Positions 44,004-52,016 of a stretch of 64,000 nucleotides of DNA are shown here, in pieces (positions within the stretch are counted from its first letter, which is position 1; every line of letters begins with the position of its first letter). Source of the stretch: Aeromicrobium ginsengisoli (GTDB lineage: Bacteria; Actinomycetota; Actinomycetes; Propionibacteriales; Nocardioidaceae); contig NZ_SDPQ02000002.1 of the NCBI RefSeq assembly GCF_004134905.2, positions 1,225,451-1,289,450 on the forward strand. The letters are read 5' to 3'. The notes beneath the pieces are model-generated. The model did not search any database. It was not told the DNA's origin and was given only the letters and a program-made list of their open reading frames with translations. A program made the translations under genes and the position numbers.

Positions 44004-44471
44004 TCAGGGACGGAGTGGACGACCCTCAGAGTCGTTGGGGTCGCCGGTGAGCATGAGAACGCCGTCGATCAGCGACCACAGCGAGCCGATGCCGCACGTG
44101 AAGATCGCCACGAGCAGCTGCGCCACACCCGTGCCGGTGTCGCCGATGTAGAACCGCCCGATGCCGAACGGCAGCAGGATGTTGAGCAGTCCGGCGATGA
44201 GCTTCTGCTTGTCGGAGTACGGCACCCCGGTCACCGGGTGCACACCCCACGGAGCGCCGGCATGGGCGCCGTATGCATACCCGGGCGGTGGTGGATATCC
44301 GCCGGGCGGCGGCTGATATCCCGGTGGGGGACCGTAGCCCGGAGGCGGCGGAGGCGTGCCGTAGCCCGGAGGTGGCTGGTTGACCCGACCGTAGTCGGGC
44401 TCACCACCCTCCAGCGGGACAGTCGGCTCGTTGCTGTCGGACTCGGGCGGTTCCGGCGGTGTCGACGTCAT
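44004..44471 (-). CDS. TM2-domain membrane protein
   Basis: A 155-residue protein. A Pro/Gly/Tyr-rich N-terminal tail (several PPPGYG-like units, residues 25-75) precedes a TM2 domain. The TM2 hallmark is KQKLIAGLLNILLPFGIGRFYIGDTGTGVAQLLVAIFTCGIGSLWSLIDGVLMLTG: two helices, GxGRFYxG and the terminal D in the second helix. TM2 proteins are small envelope proteins of unknown function. The start at 44471 was used because the upstream ATG gives a two-residue extension with no site. TAGCGT lies seven bases upstream. It ends 67 bases before the lipoprotein gene. Confidence 0.85.
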   Translation of the reverse strand: MTSTPPEPPESDSNEPTVPLEGGEPDYGRVNQPPPGYGTPPPPPGYGPPPGYQPPPGGYPPPPGYAYGAHAGAPWGVHPVTGVPYSDKQKLIAGLLNILLPFGIGRFYIGDTGTGVAQLLVAIFTCGIGSLWSLIDGVLMLTGDPNDSEGRPLRP

Positions 44472-44488
44472 GCCCCACACGCTAACGG

Positions 44489-46789
44489 CTACACGACCGC
44501 ACCCGTCGTCGAACGGCCGTCATCGACGTTCGCGTATGGGTCGATGACCTTGTTGCCCGGATCCGACGGGTCGTACGGCCACCGCTCCTCCAGCACCACG
44601 GCCAGCGCCGATGCCGTGAAGATCGTCGACAGGATGCCCACCGACAGCCCGAGCAGCAGCGCGATCGCGAAGTCCGTCAGCGAGTCGCCGCCGAGCACGG
44701 CCAGCGCGGCGAGGATGAACATCGCGCCGAGTCCCGTGTTGATCGTGCGGGGGATCGTCTGCAGGATCGCCTCGTTGACGACCTGCCGCAGAGGTCGCTT
44801 GCGGTTCTCGCGCGTGTGCTCGCGGATGCGGTCGAACACCACGATCGTGTCGTTGACCGCCAGACCGATGATCGACAGCACCGCGGCGAGGAACACGCCA
44901 TCGATCGGCTTGCCCCACCACGCGAACACCCCGACCACGGTCAGGACGACCGACGACATCGACAGCACCGCTGCAGCGGCGTACGTCCAGCGGAACCGCC
45001 ACGCGAGATAGATCATCTGCGCCGCGATCGCGATGCCGAACGCGATCAGCGCCTTGTCGCGCAGCTCCTTGCCGAGGCTCGGGCCGACCAGCTCGTCGCG
45101 CTCCTTCTCGACGTCGCCGGCGACGCCCGACAGCGCCTCCTCGATCTGGAACGCCTCGTCGTTGGAGATGTCGTCGACGCGGACCGTGATGTTCTCTTTG
45201 CCGTCCTCGCCCGACGACGACTGCACGACGGCCTTGGGGAACCCGGCCGCGCCAACGGCGTCACGCGCCTCGTCGACGCTGACGGACTGCGACGACGAGT
45301 ACTCCAGCAACCGCCCTCCGGTGAACTCGACACCGAGGTTGAGCCCGCGCAGAGCGATCCCGCCGATCGAGAGCACCGCGACGACCGCGGTGACCGCGAT
45401 CCATGTGCCACTGCGCTTCATGAGGTCCGGGCCGCTCTCGGCGAGCCATGTGCGGATGCGGCCGGTCCCGGCGAGCCCGCTGATCCCGGGCCGCTTGCGG
45501 ACGTACGCCCGGCGCACGGCCCACTCGCTCAGCACCCGCGCGACGACGAGGGCCGACACCATCGAGGCGATGACGCCGATGGACAGCGTCACGCCGAAGC
45601 CCTTGACCGGCCCGGAGGCGAAGAAGAACAGCAGCGCCGCCGCCAACAGGGTCGTGACGTTGGAGTCGATGATCGCCGACCACGCCTTGTTGAACCCCGT
45701 GTTCAGGGCGGGCGACAGGCCGGCCTCCGTACGTTCGGCATACTCCTCCCGCGCTCGTTCGAACACCAGCACGTTCGCATCGATCGCCAGGCCGATCGCG
45801 AGCACGAAGCCGGCGAGGCCGGGCAGCGTCAGCGTCGCGCCGAGCCAGACCAGCAGCCCGTACGAGATCAGGGCGTATGAACCGAGCGCTATCGTCGCGA
45901 GCAGGCCGACGAGCCGGTAGACGAACATGATGAACAGGCCCGTGAGGATGATGCCGATGATGGCGGCCTCGATCGAGGCATCGATGGCTACCTTGCCGAG
46001 CGTCGGGCCGACCGTCCGCTGCTCGACGATCTCGACCTCGATCGGGAGCGCGCCGCCCTTGATCAGGACGGCGAGGTCCTTGGCTGACTCCTGCGTGAAG
46101 CTGCCCTGGATCTGCGTGCTGCTGCCGCCGCCGGAACTGCACAGCTCCGGCACGACGCCGGGGGAGGAGATGACCTTGTCATCGAGCACGATCGCGACCC
46201 GGTTGCCGGCCGCGGTGTTGGAGCACGCGTCGGACACGAGCTGCTTCCAGCCGCCACTGCCGGTGCCGTTGAACTGGACGCCCACGACCCATTCGCCGAG
46301 ACCCTGCTGCTCGGTCTCCGCCGTCGCATTCTTGACCCCGGTGCCGTCGAGCAGCGGCTTGCCGATGATGACGGGGGCGCCGCTCTCGTCCGGCAGCAGC
46401 TGTTCGCCCTTGGCCGCCTTCTCGTCCTGGGCGGGGACGCGCAGCACCTCGTGGAACGACAGCTGGGCGGTCTGCCCGATGACCTCGGCCGCCTCGCGTG
46501 GGTCCTGCACGCCGGGCAGCTCGACGATGATGCGCGTGTCGCCGGAGCGAGCCAGGGTCGGTTCGGCGACGCCGAGCGCGTCGACGCGGCCGCGGAGCAC
46601 GCTGAGGGCGCGATCGGTCGACTCGGCGTTGGCCTTGGCGCGGTCGGAGTCCTTGGCCTGCAGGACGATCTGGGTGCCGCCCTTGAGGTCGAGGCCGAGC
46701 TTGGCCGAGCTGGTCAGGGCAAGGGCTAAGGAGATGGCGACGACGGCGAATGCGGCGACGGCGCGCCACAAGGGTGCACGGGATGACAT
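44489..46789 (-). CDS. secDF: Protein translocase SecDF (single-chain)
   Basis: A 766-residue fusion of SecD and SecF with 12 membrane helices. The SecD half: N-terminal helix, [14 protein letters not shown] (D-L-K/R-G-G), the large periplasmic P1 domain, then [28 protein letters not shown]-like helices (D-x-N-V proton-path motif). The SecF half starts [13 protein letters not shown] and has [21 protein letters not shown] (the second D motif). SecDF uses the proton gradient to pull exported proteins through SecYEG. In actinobacteria secD and secF are usually separate and near yajC/ruvB/relA; here the gene stands next to an exported 114-residue protein instead. Confidence 0.92.
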   Translation of the reverse strand: [766 protein letters not shown]

Positions 46790-46849
46790 GGGACAGCTTT
46801 CGGAGAAACACGCCGACGACGGCGCGGAAGGACGGGTGGGTTGGCGGGC

Positions 46850-47194
46850 TCAGAGAGCCGGCGGTGCCCGTCCGGTGGGTGTGACGAGGTCACGGCCCGT
46901 GCGTACGACGAGGGGGTCAGCGGTCGCGAGTGCCGCTGCCGGGCGTACGTCTGCGGTCGCGCTCGGCGGTGTGGATACGAGGTCCAGGTGCAGCGGCGCG
47001 TGGTGGTGGGTCGCAGGCAGGGAGACGTGCTGGGTGCGCGCAGCCTTGACGGCGGAGCCCGCATGGCTCACGCCTGACACGGTGGTGCGCTGGGCCGAGA
47101 CCCGGGTCGGCCCGCCGAACGTCACGAGGAGCACAGCGACCAGAGCCGCCGTCAGCGCAGCCGCGGTCCTGCGCGCTGCGGGCCTCGAGAACAT
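46850..47194 (-). CDS. Exported 114-residue protein, candidate secretion-monitor arrest peptide
   Basis: A 114-residue protein encoded directly upstream of secDF, 60 bases between stop and start. Residues 7-34 are a signal sequence or anchor (TAAALTAALVAVLLVTFGG, cleavage-like VSA-QR). The rest is low-complexity with a His-rich patch (ATHHHAPLHLD). It ends TPTGRAPPAL-stop. The R-A-P-P stretch, two residues from the end, is the arrest motif of bacterial secretion monitors ApdA/ApdP and close to RAGP of SecM. TACACT lies exactly six bases before its ATG (leaderless). A role in sensing export and adjusting SecDF synthesis is an inference from motif and position. Confidence 0.65.
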   Translation of the reverse strand: MFSRPAARRTAAALTAALVAVLLVTFGGPTRVSAQRTTVSGVSHAGSAVKAARTQHVSLPATHHHAPLHLDLVSTPPSATADVRPAAALATADPLVVRTGRDLVTPTGRAPPAL

Positions 47195-47258
47195 CTGGCG
47201 AGTGTACGTGAGATGAGACGGTTGCCGGCCGCATCCAAAGCCTGCCTAGGCTGGACGC

Positions 47259-48230
47259 ATGACGAGCCAGCGAACCCTTGGATCCAGCGACATCACCGTC
47301 TCCACCGTCGGCGTGGGGTGCAACGCGTTCGGCACCCGCATCGACGCAGAGCAGACCACCGCCGTCGTCGACGCCGCGTTCGAGCACGGCATCACGTTCT
47401 TCGACACCGCGGACTCGTACGGCACCGGTCAGAGTGAGCTCTTGCTGGGCGAGGCGCTCAAGGGTCGCCGCGACGAGGTCGTCATCGCGACGAAGTTCGG
47501 CATGGACATGCAGGGCGTCAACGGTGACGACGGCGGCCGGCGCGGCACCCCGGCGTACGTCCGCACGGCGGCGGAGGCGAGCCTCAAGCGGCTCGGCACC
47601 GACCACATCGATCTCTACCAGCTGCACACGCCGGACCCGTCCACGCCGATCGAGGACACGCTCGGGGCGATGACCGAGCTGGTCAAGGAGGGCAAGGTCC
47701 GCGCGATCGGCAGCTCCAACCTGCAGGCCTGGCAGGCCGTCGACGCCGATTGGATCTCCCGCACCAAGGGGCTCGAGCGCTTCGTGACGGCGCAGAACGA
47801 GTACTCGCTCTACAACCGCACCGCGGAGACCGAGCTCGTCCCGGCCTGCCTCGCGCTGGGCGTCGGTGTGCTGCCGTATTTCCCGCTCGCGTACGGCTTG
47901 CTGACCGGCAAGTACCAGCGTGGTCAGGATGCTCCTGCGGGCACCCGCCTGGCAGTCCAGTCCGATCGCCTCGCGACGGCCGACTGGGACCGCATCGAGG
48001 CGCTCGAGGCATACGCCGAGGCTCGTGGCATCTCGATCCTCGACCTGGCGATCGGCGGGCTCGCCGCGCAGCCGGCGGTGTCCAGCGTCATCGCCGGGGC
48101 GACGAAGCCGGAGCAGATCGCGGCGAACGCCGCTGCGGGCGGGTGGACGCCGACCGCTGAGGACCTCGACGAGCTGTCGGAGATCGGCCGACCGGCGCAG
48201 TCCTACACCACGTTCGCGCCGCGACGTTGA
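47259..48230 (+). CDS. Aldo/keto reductase
   Basis: A 323-residue NADPH-dependent oxidoreductase of the YajO/voltage-gated-K-channel-beta-like AKR branch. Motifs: VSTVGVGCNAFGTRID, FFDTADSYGTGQSELLLGEAL (catalytic Asp and Tyr), VVIATKFGMDM (catalytic Lys), DLYQLHTPDPSTPIEDTLGAM (catalytic His), RAIGSSNLQAW, FVTAQNEYSLYNRTAETELVPAC and VSSVIAGATKPEQIAANAAA. It is a different subfamily from the 28257 reductase. TAGGCT lies exactly six bases before the ATG (leaderless). It is divergent from the SecDF leader gene by 64 bases. Substrate unknown. Confidence 0.92.
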   Translation: MTSQRTLGSSDITVSTVGVGCNAFGTRIDAEQTTAVVDAAFEHGITFFDTADSYGTGQSELLLGEALKGRRDEVVIATKFGMDMQGVNGDDGGRRGTPAYVRTAAEASLKRLGTDHIDLYQLHTPDPSTPIEDTLGAMTELVKEGKVRAIGSSNLQAWQAVDADWISRTKGLERFVTAQNEYSLYNRTAETELVPACLALGVGVLPYFPLAYGLLTGKYQRGQDAPAGTRLAVQSDRLATADWDRIEALEAYAEARGISILDLAIGGLAAQPAVSSVIAGATKPEQIAANAAAGGWTPTAEDLDELSEIGRPAQSYTTFAPRR

Positions 48231-48388
48231 CTCGGTGAGGGTCGCGCCGGGCTGGGAAGCGCCTCACGGCGCGTGGCCGCTCGAAGCGGCTAATGTTGGG
48301 ACCCGGGGCTACCACAGCCCGACGCGTGCACCAGCCTAACCGAGCAGCGGCGCAACTCAAGGCACCTCGGCCCTCGGTGTGATTCAGA

Positions 48389-48979
48389 TCAATGCAGGCG
48401 GGACGAACGCTCGAGCTCGGCGGCTCGGCGCAGGTGCACCGCGGTGTCGACGAGCTTCGCCGCGCTCTGCGGATCGCCGCTGTCGAGCTGGGCCCGCCCC
48501 ACGCCGACGATGTGCGCGAACGCCGCTGCCCGGTCGAGCGTCACGTCGAAGTCGTCGCCGACGATGCCGCGCACGACGGTGTCGACCAGCGCGATGACCT
48601 CTTCGGGACCCGGGGGATCGACGACGCCAGCCAGCACCTCGTGCACGGGTGCGTACGCCTTGCCGGCGGAGAACTCGCGCGCGGCCTGCTCGGGCTGGCG
48701 GTAGACCCAGGTGCGCAGCAGGTAGAGCCGCCAGAGCGCACCCGCGAGGCTGTCGGCAGCGGCGTGCGACCAGAGGTCGGCGATGACGCCGAGGCCTTCC
48801 TCGTCGGCGAGGTGCAGCACCCGGTCGACGAGGCCCTGGTCGTCGCCGGAGCGCGGTCCGCGGACCAGCAGCGTGGCGATGCGATGACCGGCGGCCGCCA
48901 TCTCTGCGGGATCGGCGCCATCAGCTTGCGCCTCGAACAACGCCGATCCGGGCAGCGACGGTCGCTTGAACTCATTCAC
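48389..48979 (-). CDS. Conserved hypothetical protein, helical
   Basis: A 196-residue soluble protein of helical composition: FEAQADGADPAEMAAAGHRIATLLVRG, VDRVLHLADEEGLGVIADLWSHAAADSLAGALWRLYLLRTWVYRQPEQAAREFSAGKAYAPVHEVLAGVVDPPGPEEVIALVDTVVRGIVGDDFDVTLDRAAAFAHIVGVGR. Similar proteins are common in actinobacteria without a defined role. The GTG start is preceded by GGAGG at seven bases, which lies in the 3' end of a repeated mini-ORF element that overlaps this start by four bases. No catalytic motif or membrane segment. Function unknown. Confidence 0.72.
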   Translation of the reverse strand: MNEFKRPSLPGSALFEAQADGADPAEMAAAGHRIATLLVRGPRSGDDQGLVDRVLHLADEEGLGVIADLWSHAAADSLAGALWRLYLLRTWVYRQPEQAAREFSAGKAYAPVHEVLAGVVDPPGPEEVIALVDTVVRGIVGDDFDVTLDRAAAFAHIVGVGRAQLDSGDPQSAAKLVDTAVHLRRAAELERSSRLH

Positions 48980-49059
48980 GTCGCCACCTCCCAGAAGGGC
49001 CCACGATACGGAGGCGTCGACGTGACGTATTGATGGTTCGCTCGCTGGCGCTCATTCAC
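48976..49059 (-). CDS. 27-residue PYRG mini-protein (repeat-encoded), copy 3
   Basis: An 84-base ORF from GTG 49059 that ends TGA overlapping the GTG of the next gene (GTGA). The peptide contains TPPYRGPFWEVAT. It shares the element at 41234-41320 and 54387-54473 at DNA level (CAGCGAG near the 5' end, core CCTCCGTATCGTGGGC). Its own ribosome-binding site is GGGGGCGCGAC. GCGACGTGAATGAG occurs at both ends of the element, as if the target had been copied. The DNA differs from copies 1 and 2 by small indels, and the frame is kept by using a different start. Confidence 0.5.
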   Translation of the reverse strand: MNERQRANHQYVTSTPPYRGPFWEVAT

Positions 49060-49119
49060 GTCGCGCCCCCTGCGGAATCCCTCCGGTCATGCGTCAACCG
49101 TAACCGCGTGCACCCAAGA

Positions 49120-49986
49120 TCAGGCGCTCTGAACGACCTTGGATTCGTGGGGTGTCGTCGCCACCTTGGGCTTGCGCAGATAGAGCGGCAGGATCACGGC
49201 GAGATAGATCGACCAGCAGATGCCCTGCAGCCACGACGGGTCCGGCTGGAAGTTGACGGTGCCCTTGAGCAGGGTGCCGTACCAGCTGTCCTTGGGGATG
49301 GTCGAGGAGATGTCGAAGATCGCGTTGCCGAGGTGGCTGATGCCGCCGACGTCGCCGGTCAGGCGGGGCAGGAACCCGGCCTCCTGCAGGTCGTAGACGC
49401 CATAGGCCAGCACGCCGGCCGCGACGATGATCAGCAGGAATCCGGTGACGGTGAAGAACTTGCCGAGGTTGACCTTGATCGCGCCGCGGTAGATGCCGAT
49501 GCCGAGCAGGATCGCGATGAGGAAGCCGAGGGTGGCGCCGATGAACGGCTGCGGTGAGTACGCGTTGGCGATCGTGCTCCACATGATCGCCGCGGTCTCG
49601 AGGCCCTCGCGGCCGACCGTGAGGAACGCGACCAGCGCAATGGCGCCGTTGCCCAGGGCGACAGCCGAGGCCATCTCGCCCTCGAGCTCCTTCTTGAGCC
49701 CGCGCGCGGTGCGGCGCATCCAGAAGATCATCCAGGTCACCAGGCCGGCGGCCAGGATCGACAGCGTGCCGCCGACGCCCTCCTGCGCCTTGAACGACAG
49801 CTGTTCGAACGCGATCGTGACGAACGTGAACACCGCGATGACGAGCGCGATCGCCGCCGCGACTCCCAGCCACACGTAGCGGATCTCGTGCCGACGTTGG
49901 GTCTTGACGAGATAGGCGATGAGGATGCTGACGATCAGGCTGGCTTCGAGGCCCTCGCGGAGACCGATCAGAAGGTTGGCGAACAC
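49120..49986 (-). CDS. efeU: High-affinity iron permease, FTR1/EfeU family
   Basis: A 288-residue permease with seven helices. The two REGLE iron motifs are present: GLREGLEASLIV in helix 1 and VGREGLETAAIM in helix 4. A long stretch GATLGFLIAILLGIGIYRGAIKVNLGKFFTVTGFLLIIVAAGVLAYGVYDLQEAGFLP is typical of EfeU. It takes up iron, normally after oxidation or transfer by partner proteins EfeO and EfeB. Those partners are absent here, so it stands alone. A DtxR/IdeR-type iron box lies 15 bases upstream of the start, so it should be repressed by iron. Confidence 0.92.
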   Translation of the reverse strand: MFANLLIGLREGLEASLIVSILIAYLVKTQRRHEIRYVWLGVAAAIALVIAVFTFVTIAFEQLSFKAQEGVGGTLSILAAGLVTWMIFWMRRTARGLKKELEGEMASAVALGNGAIALVAFLTVGREGLETAAIMWSTIANAYSPQPFIGATLGFLIAILLGIGIYRGAIKVNLGKFFTVTGFLLIIVAAGVLAYGVYDLQEAGFLPRLTGDVGGISHLGNAIFDISSTIPKDSWYGTLLKGTVNFQPDPSWLQGICWSIYLAVILPLYLRKPKVATTPHESKVVQSA

Positions 49987-50001
49987 ATCCTCGATCGTAA
50001 C

Positions 50002-50020
50002 TTAGGTCGGGCTTACCTCG
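50002..50020 (-). promoter_or_regulatory. Iron box (DtxR/IdeR-type operator) for efeU
   Basis: TTAGGTCGGGCTTACCTCG matches the IdeR/DtxR pattern TTAGGTTAGGCTAACCTAA at 14 of 19 positions, including both conserved half-site cores TTAGGT and ACCT. It lies 15 bases upstream of the permease start, and AACCTAAG follows 20 bases later. Iron-loaded repressor there would shut down efeU. Confidence 0.8.
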
Positions 50021-50044
50021 GTCGCCGAGAACCTAAGAACTACG

Positions 50045-51322
50045 TCACACCGACTCAGGCTTGAGGGCCGCCGTGAGCGGGTCGACGATCAGGCCGATCT
50101 GCCACGCGCGAGCGCCGTCGGCGACGAGCGCCTCGGTCACCGTGTCGACCGTGATCGGCGTCGGCGGCTCCCACGCGAGATTGCGGACGAGCTGCGGGCT
50201 GATGAGGTTCTCGGTCGGCAGGTCGTGCTTCTCGGCGAGCTCGACGACGACCTCGCGGCTGCGGGCGAGACGGTCGGCGGCTTCGGGGTTCTTGTCGGCC
50301 CAGGCGCGTGGTGGGGGCGGCCCGTCGGTGCGTTGACCGGTCGTCGGCAGCTCGGACTCGTCGAGCGTGAGTCCGCGTTCGATCGCGTCGTACCACTCGC
50401 TGAGGAACCGCCGCGGGCCGCGATTCTTCATGATGCGCATCGACTTGAGCGCGTTGGCGTCCTGCGGGGGATTGACCGCGATCTCAAGGATCGAGGTGTC
50501 GGGCAGGATGCGTCCCGGCGTGGTGTCGCGAGCCTCGGCGATCGCGTCGCGGGTCTCCCAGATCTCGCGCACGAGGCCCAGCGCCCGGCGCCCGCGGGCC
50601 TTGTGGATGCCGGACGTACGCCGCCACGGCTCCTTGCGTTCGGGCGGGCCCTGGAACGACAGCAGTGCTTCGAACTCCTCGGCGGCCCACTCGCGCTTGC
50701 CGGCCTTCTGGAGCTCGGCGTCGATCAAGTCACGGAGCTCGACCAGCACCTCGACGTCGAGCGCGGCGTAGACGAGCCACGGCTCGGGCAGTGGGCGGGT
50801 CGACCAGTCGGCCGCGGAGAACTCCTTGGCCAGGCTCAGGCCGAGGTAGTGCTCGACGAGCGCGGCCAGGCCCACGCGCGGCAGGTTGAGGAGCCGCCCG
50901 GCGAGCTCGGTGTCGAACAGCGACTCGGGATAGAGGCCGACCTCGGCGAGGCACATGAGGTCCTGCGTGGCGGCGTGCAGGATCCACTCGTTGCCGTCGA
51001 ACGCGGTGTCGAGCGGCACGAGGCTGTCGAACGCCGTGGGATCGATCAGGTGGGTGCCAGAGCCCTCACGGCGTACCTGCACGAGGTAGGCGCGCTGCGA
51101 GTAGCGGTAGCCCGAGGCCCGCTCCGCGTCGAGCGCGATCGGACCGGTGCCGGCCGCGATGCGTTCGCACGTGTCACGGAGCAGCTCCGGGGTGTCGACG
51201 ACCGGCGGCAGCGGGTCGCGGAGCTCCAGGCGGGGTGCTTGCGGTGTGACCGGTTCCGGCGTCTCGTCTGCTATGGCGTCGGTCGGGATCTCGTCGGGGG
51301 TGGTCTGGTCAGCAGGGGTCAA
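50045..51322 (-). CDS. Ribonuclease D (DEDD exonuclease with HRDC domain)
   Basis: A 425-residue 3'-5' exoribonuclease. DEDD motifs: IALDAERASGYRY (ExoI, D-x-E), ILHAATQDLMCLAEVGLYPESLFDTELAGRLL (ExoII region) and YAALDVEVLVELRDLI (ExoIII, Y-x3-D). Two HRDC-like helical parts follow (ALGLVREIWETRDAIAEARDTTPGRILPDTSILEIAV). It trims 3' ends of tRNA and other small RNAs. The TTG start overlaps the upstream DUF3000 stop by four bases (TTGA), so the two genes are translated together. The acidic N-terminal extension of about 40 residues is less conserved. Confidence 0.9.
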   Translation of the reverse strand: MTPADQTTPDEIPTDAIADETPEPVTPQAPRLELRDPLPPVVDTPELLRDTCERIAAGTGPIALDAERASGYRYSQRAYLVQVRREGSGTHLIDPTAFDSLVPLDTAFDGNEWILHAATQDLMCLAEVGLYPESLFDTELAGRLLNLPRVGLAALVEHYLGLSLAKEFSAADWSTRPLPEPWLVYAALDVEVLVELRDLIDAELQKAGKREWAAEEFEALLSFQGPPERKEPWRRTSGIHKARGRRALGLVREIWETRDAIAEARDTTPGRILPDTSILEIAVNPPQDANALKSMRIMKNRGPRRFLSEWYDAIERGLTLDESELPTTGQRTDGPPPPRAWADKNPEAADRLARSREVVVELAEKHDLPTENLISPQLVRNLAWEPPTPITVDTVTEALVADGARAWQIGLIVDPLTAALKPESV

Positions 51323-51912
51323 CGGACACCACGCCTGCGGGGTAGGGGGATGACGCCGGGCGCCAACGGCGGGAGCCCGGCGATGGCGCACAACAGGTTG
51401 GACCACGCGGCGGCGTGCGAGTCCATGCCGGGGGTCGGGGGCTCGGTCAGCGGCGTCCACGATGCGCGGACCTCGATCTGGGCGTCCGATCCGTCGGCCT
51501 CCATCTCGCCGAAGCCCTCGGAGCGTACGACCGTGACGCTGCCACTGCCGGCGGTGTAGCCGCTGCCGTACGCCTCGAGCGCCTCGGTCAACCAGCTCCA
51601 GCCCACGCTGGGCAGCACGGGGTCCGCCGCCATGTCGGCGTCGATGTCAGCGCGGGCGAACGTCACACAACGGAACGTACCGCCCCAGGCGTCGTTTCCG
51701 GCAGGGTCGTGCAGCAGGATGAAGCGGCCGGTGGCCAGCTCGTCGTCGCCGACCAGCACGTCGCCGCTGATCGCAAACGCGTGCGGGGCGATGCGTTGGG
51801 GCGCAGGCATCTCGTCGACCACGACCTCGGGTCGAAGGACGGCCTGCCGGATCAGCTCCACCGCAGAGATGAACTGCGCGGGGGTGCGGTCGATGTCGCT
51901 TCGGGCTCCCAC
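51319..51912 (-). CDS. DUF3000 family protein
   Basis: A 197-residue soluble protein matching the actinobacterial DUF3000 family: [89 protein letters not shown] and the C-terminal [33 protein letters not shown]. No catalytic residues are established for the family. It is consistently found with RNase D, as here, where the two overlap by four bases, so a shared role in RNA processing is plausible. The GTG has TACGAT exactly six bases upstream. The gene is divergent from hemE by 104 bases. Confidence 0.9.
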   Translation of the reverse strand: MGARSDIDRTPAQFISAVELIRQAVLRPEVVVDEMPAPQRIAPHAFAISGDVLVGDDELATGRFILLHDPAGNDAWGGTFRCVTFARADIDADMAADPVLPSVGWSWLTEALEAYGSGYTAGSGSVTVVRSEGFGEMEADGSDAQIEVRASWTPLTEPPTPGMDSHAAAWSNLLCAIAGLPPLAPGVIPLPRRRGVR

Positions 51913-52016
51913 CCTGTGATCGTAGGCCTGCCGGGGTCAGCCGGGGCCCCGACACTCCGCACGAGCGGGGTCGCTGCCCGACTCTGCCGGTCACTGCCCA
52001 CCTGAGACAATGCAGT

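Noticed and set aside
48231..48388. Structured 158-base gap after the aldo/keto reductase, considered as tRNA, SRP RNA or terminator
   Set aside because: A GCCGCTCGAAGCGGC hairpin and a GGGGCTACCACAGCCC hairpin exist, but there is no cloverleaf, no T-loop consensus and no SRP tetraloop motif. I see no assignable RNA.
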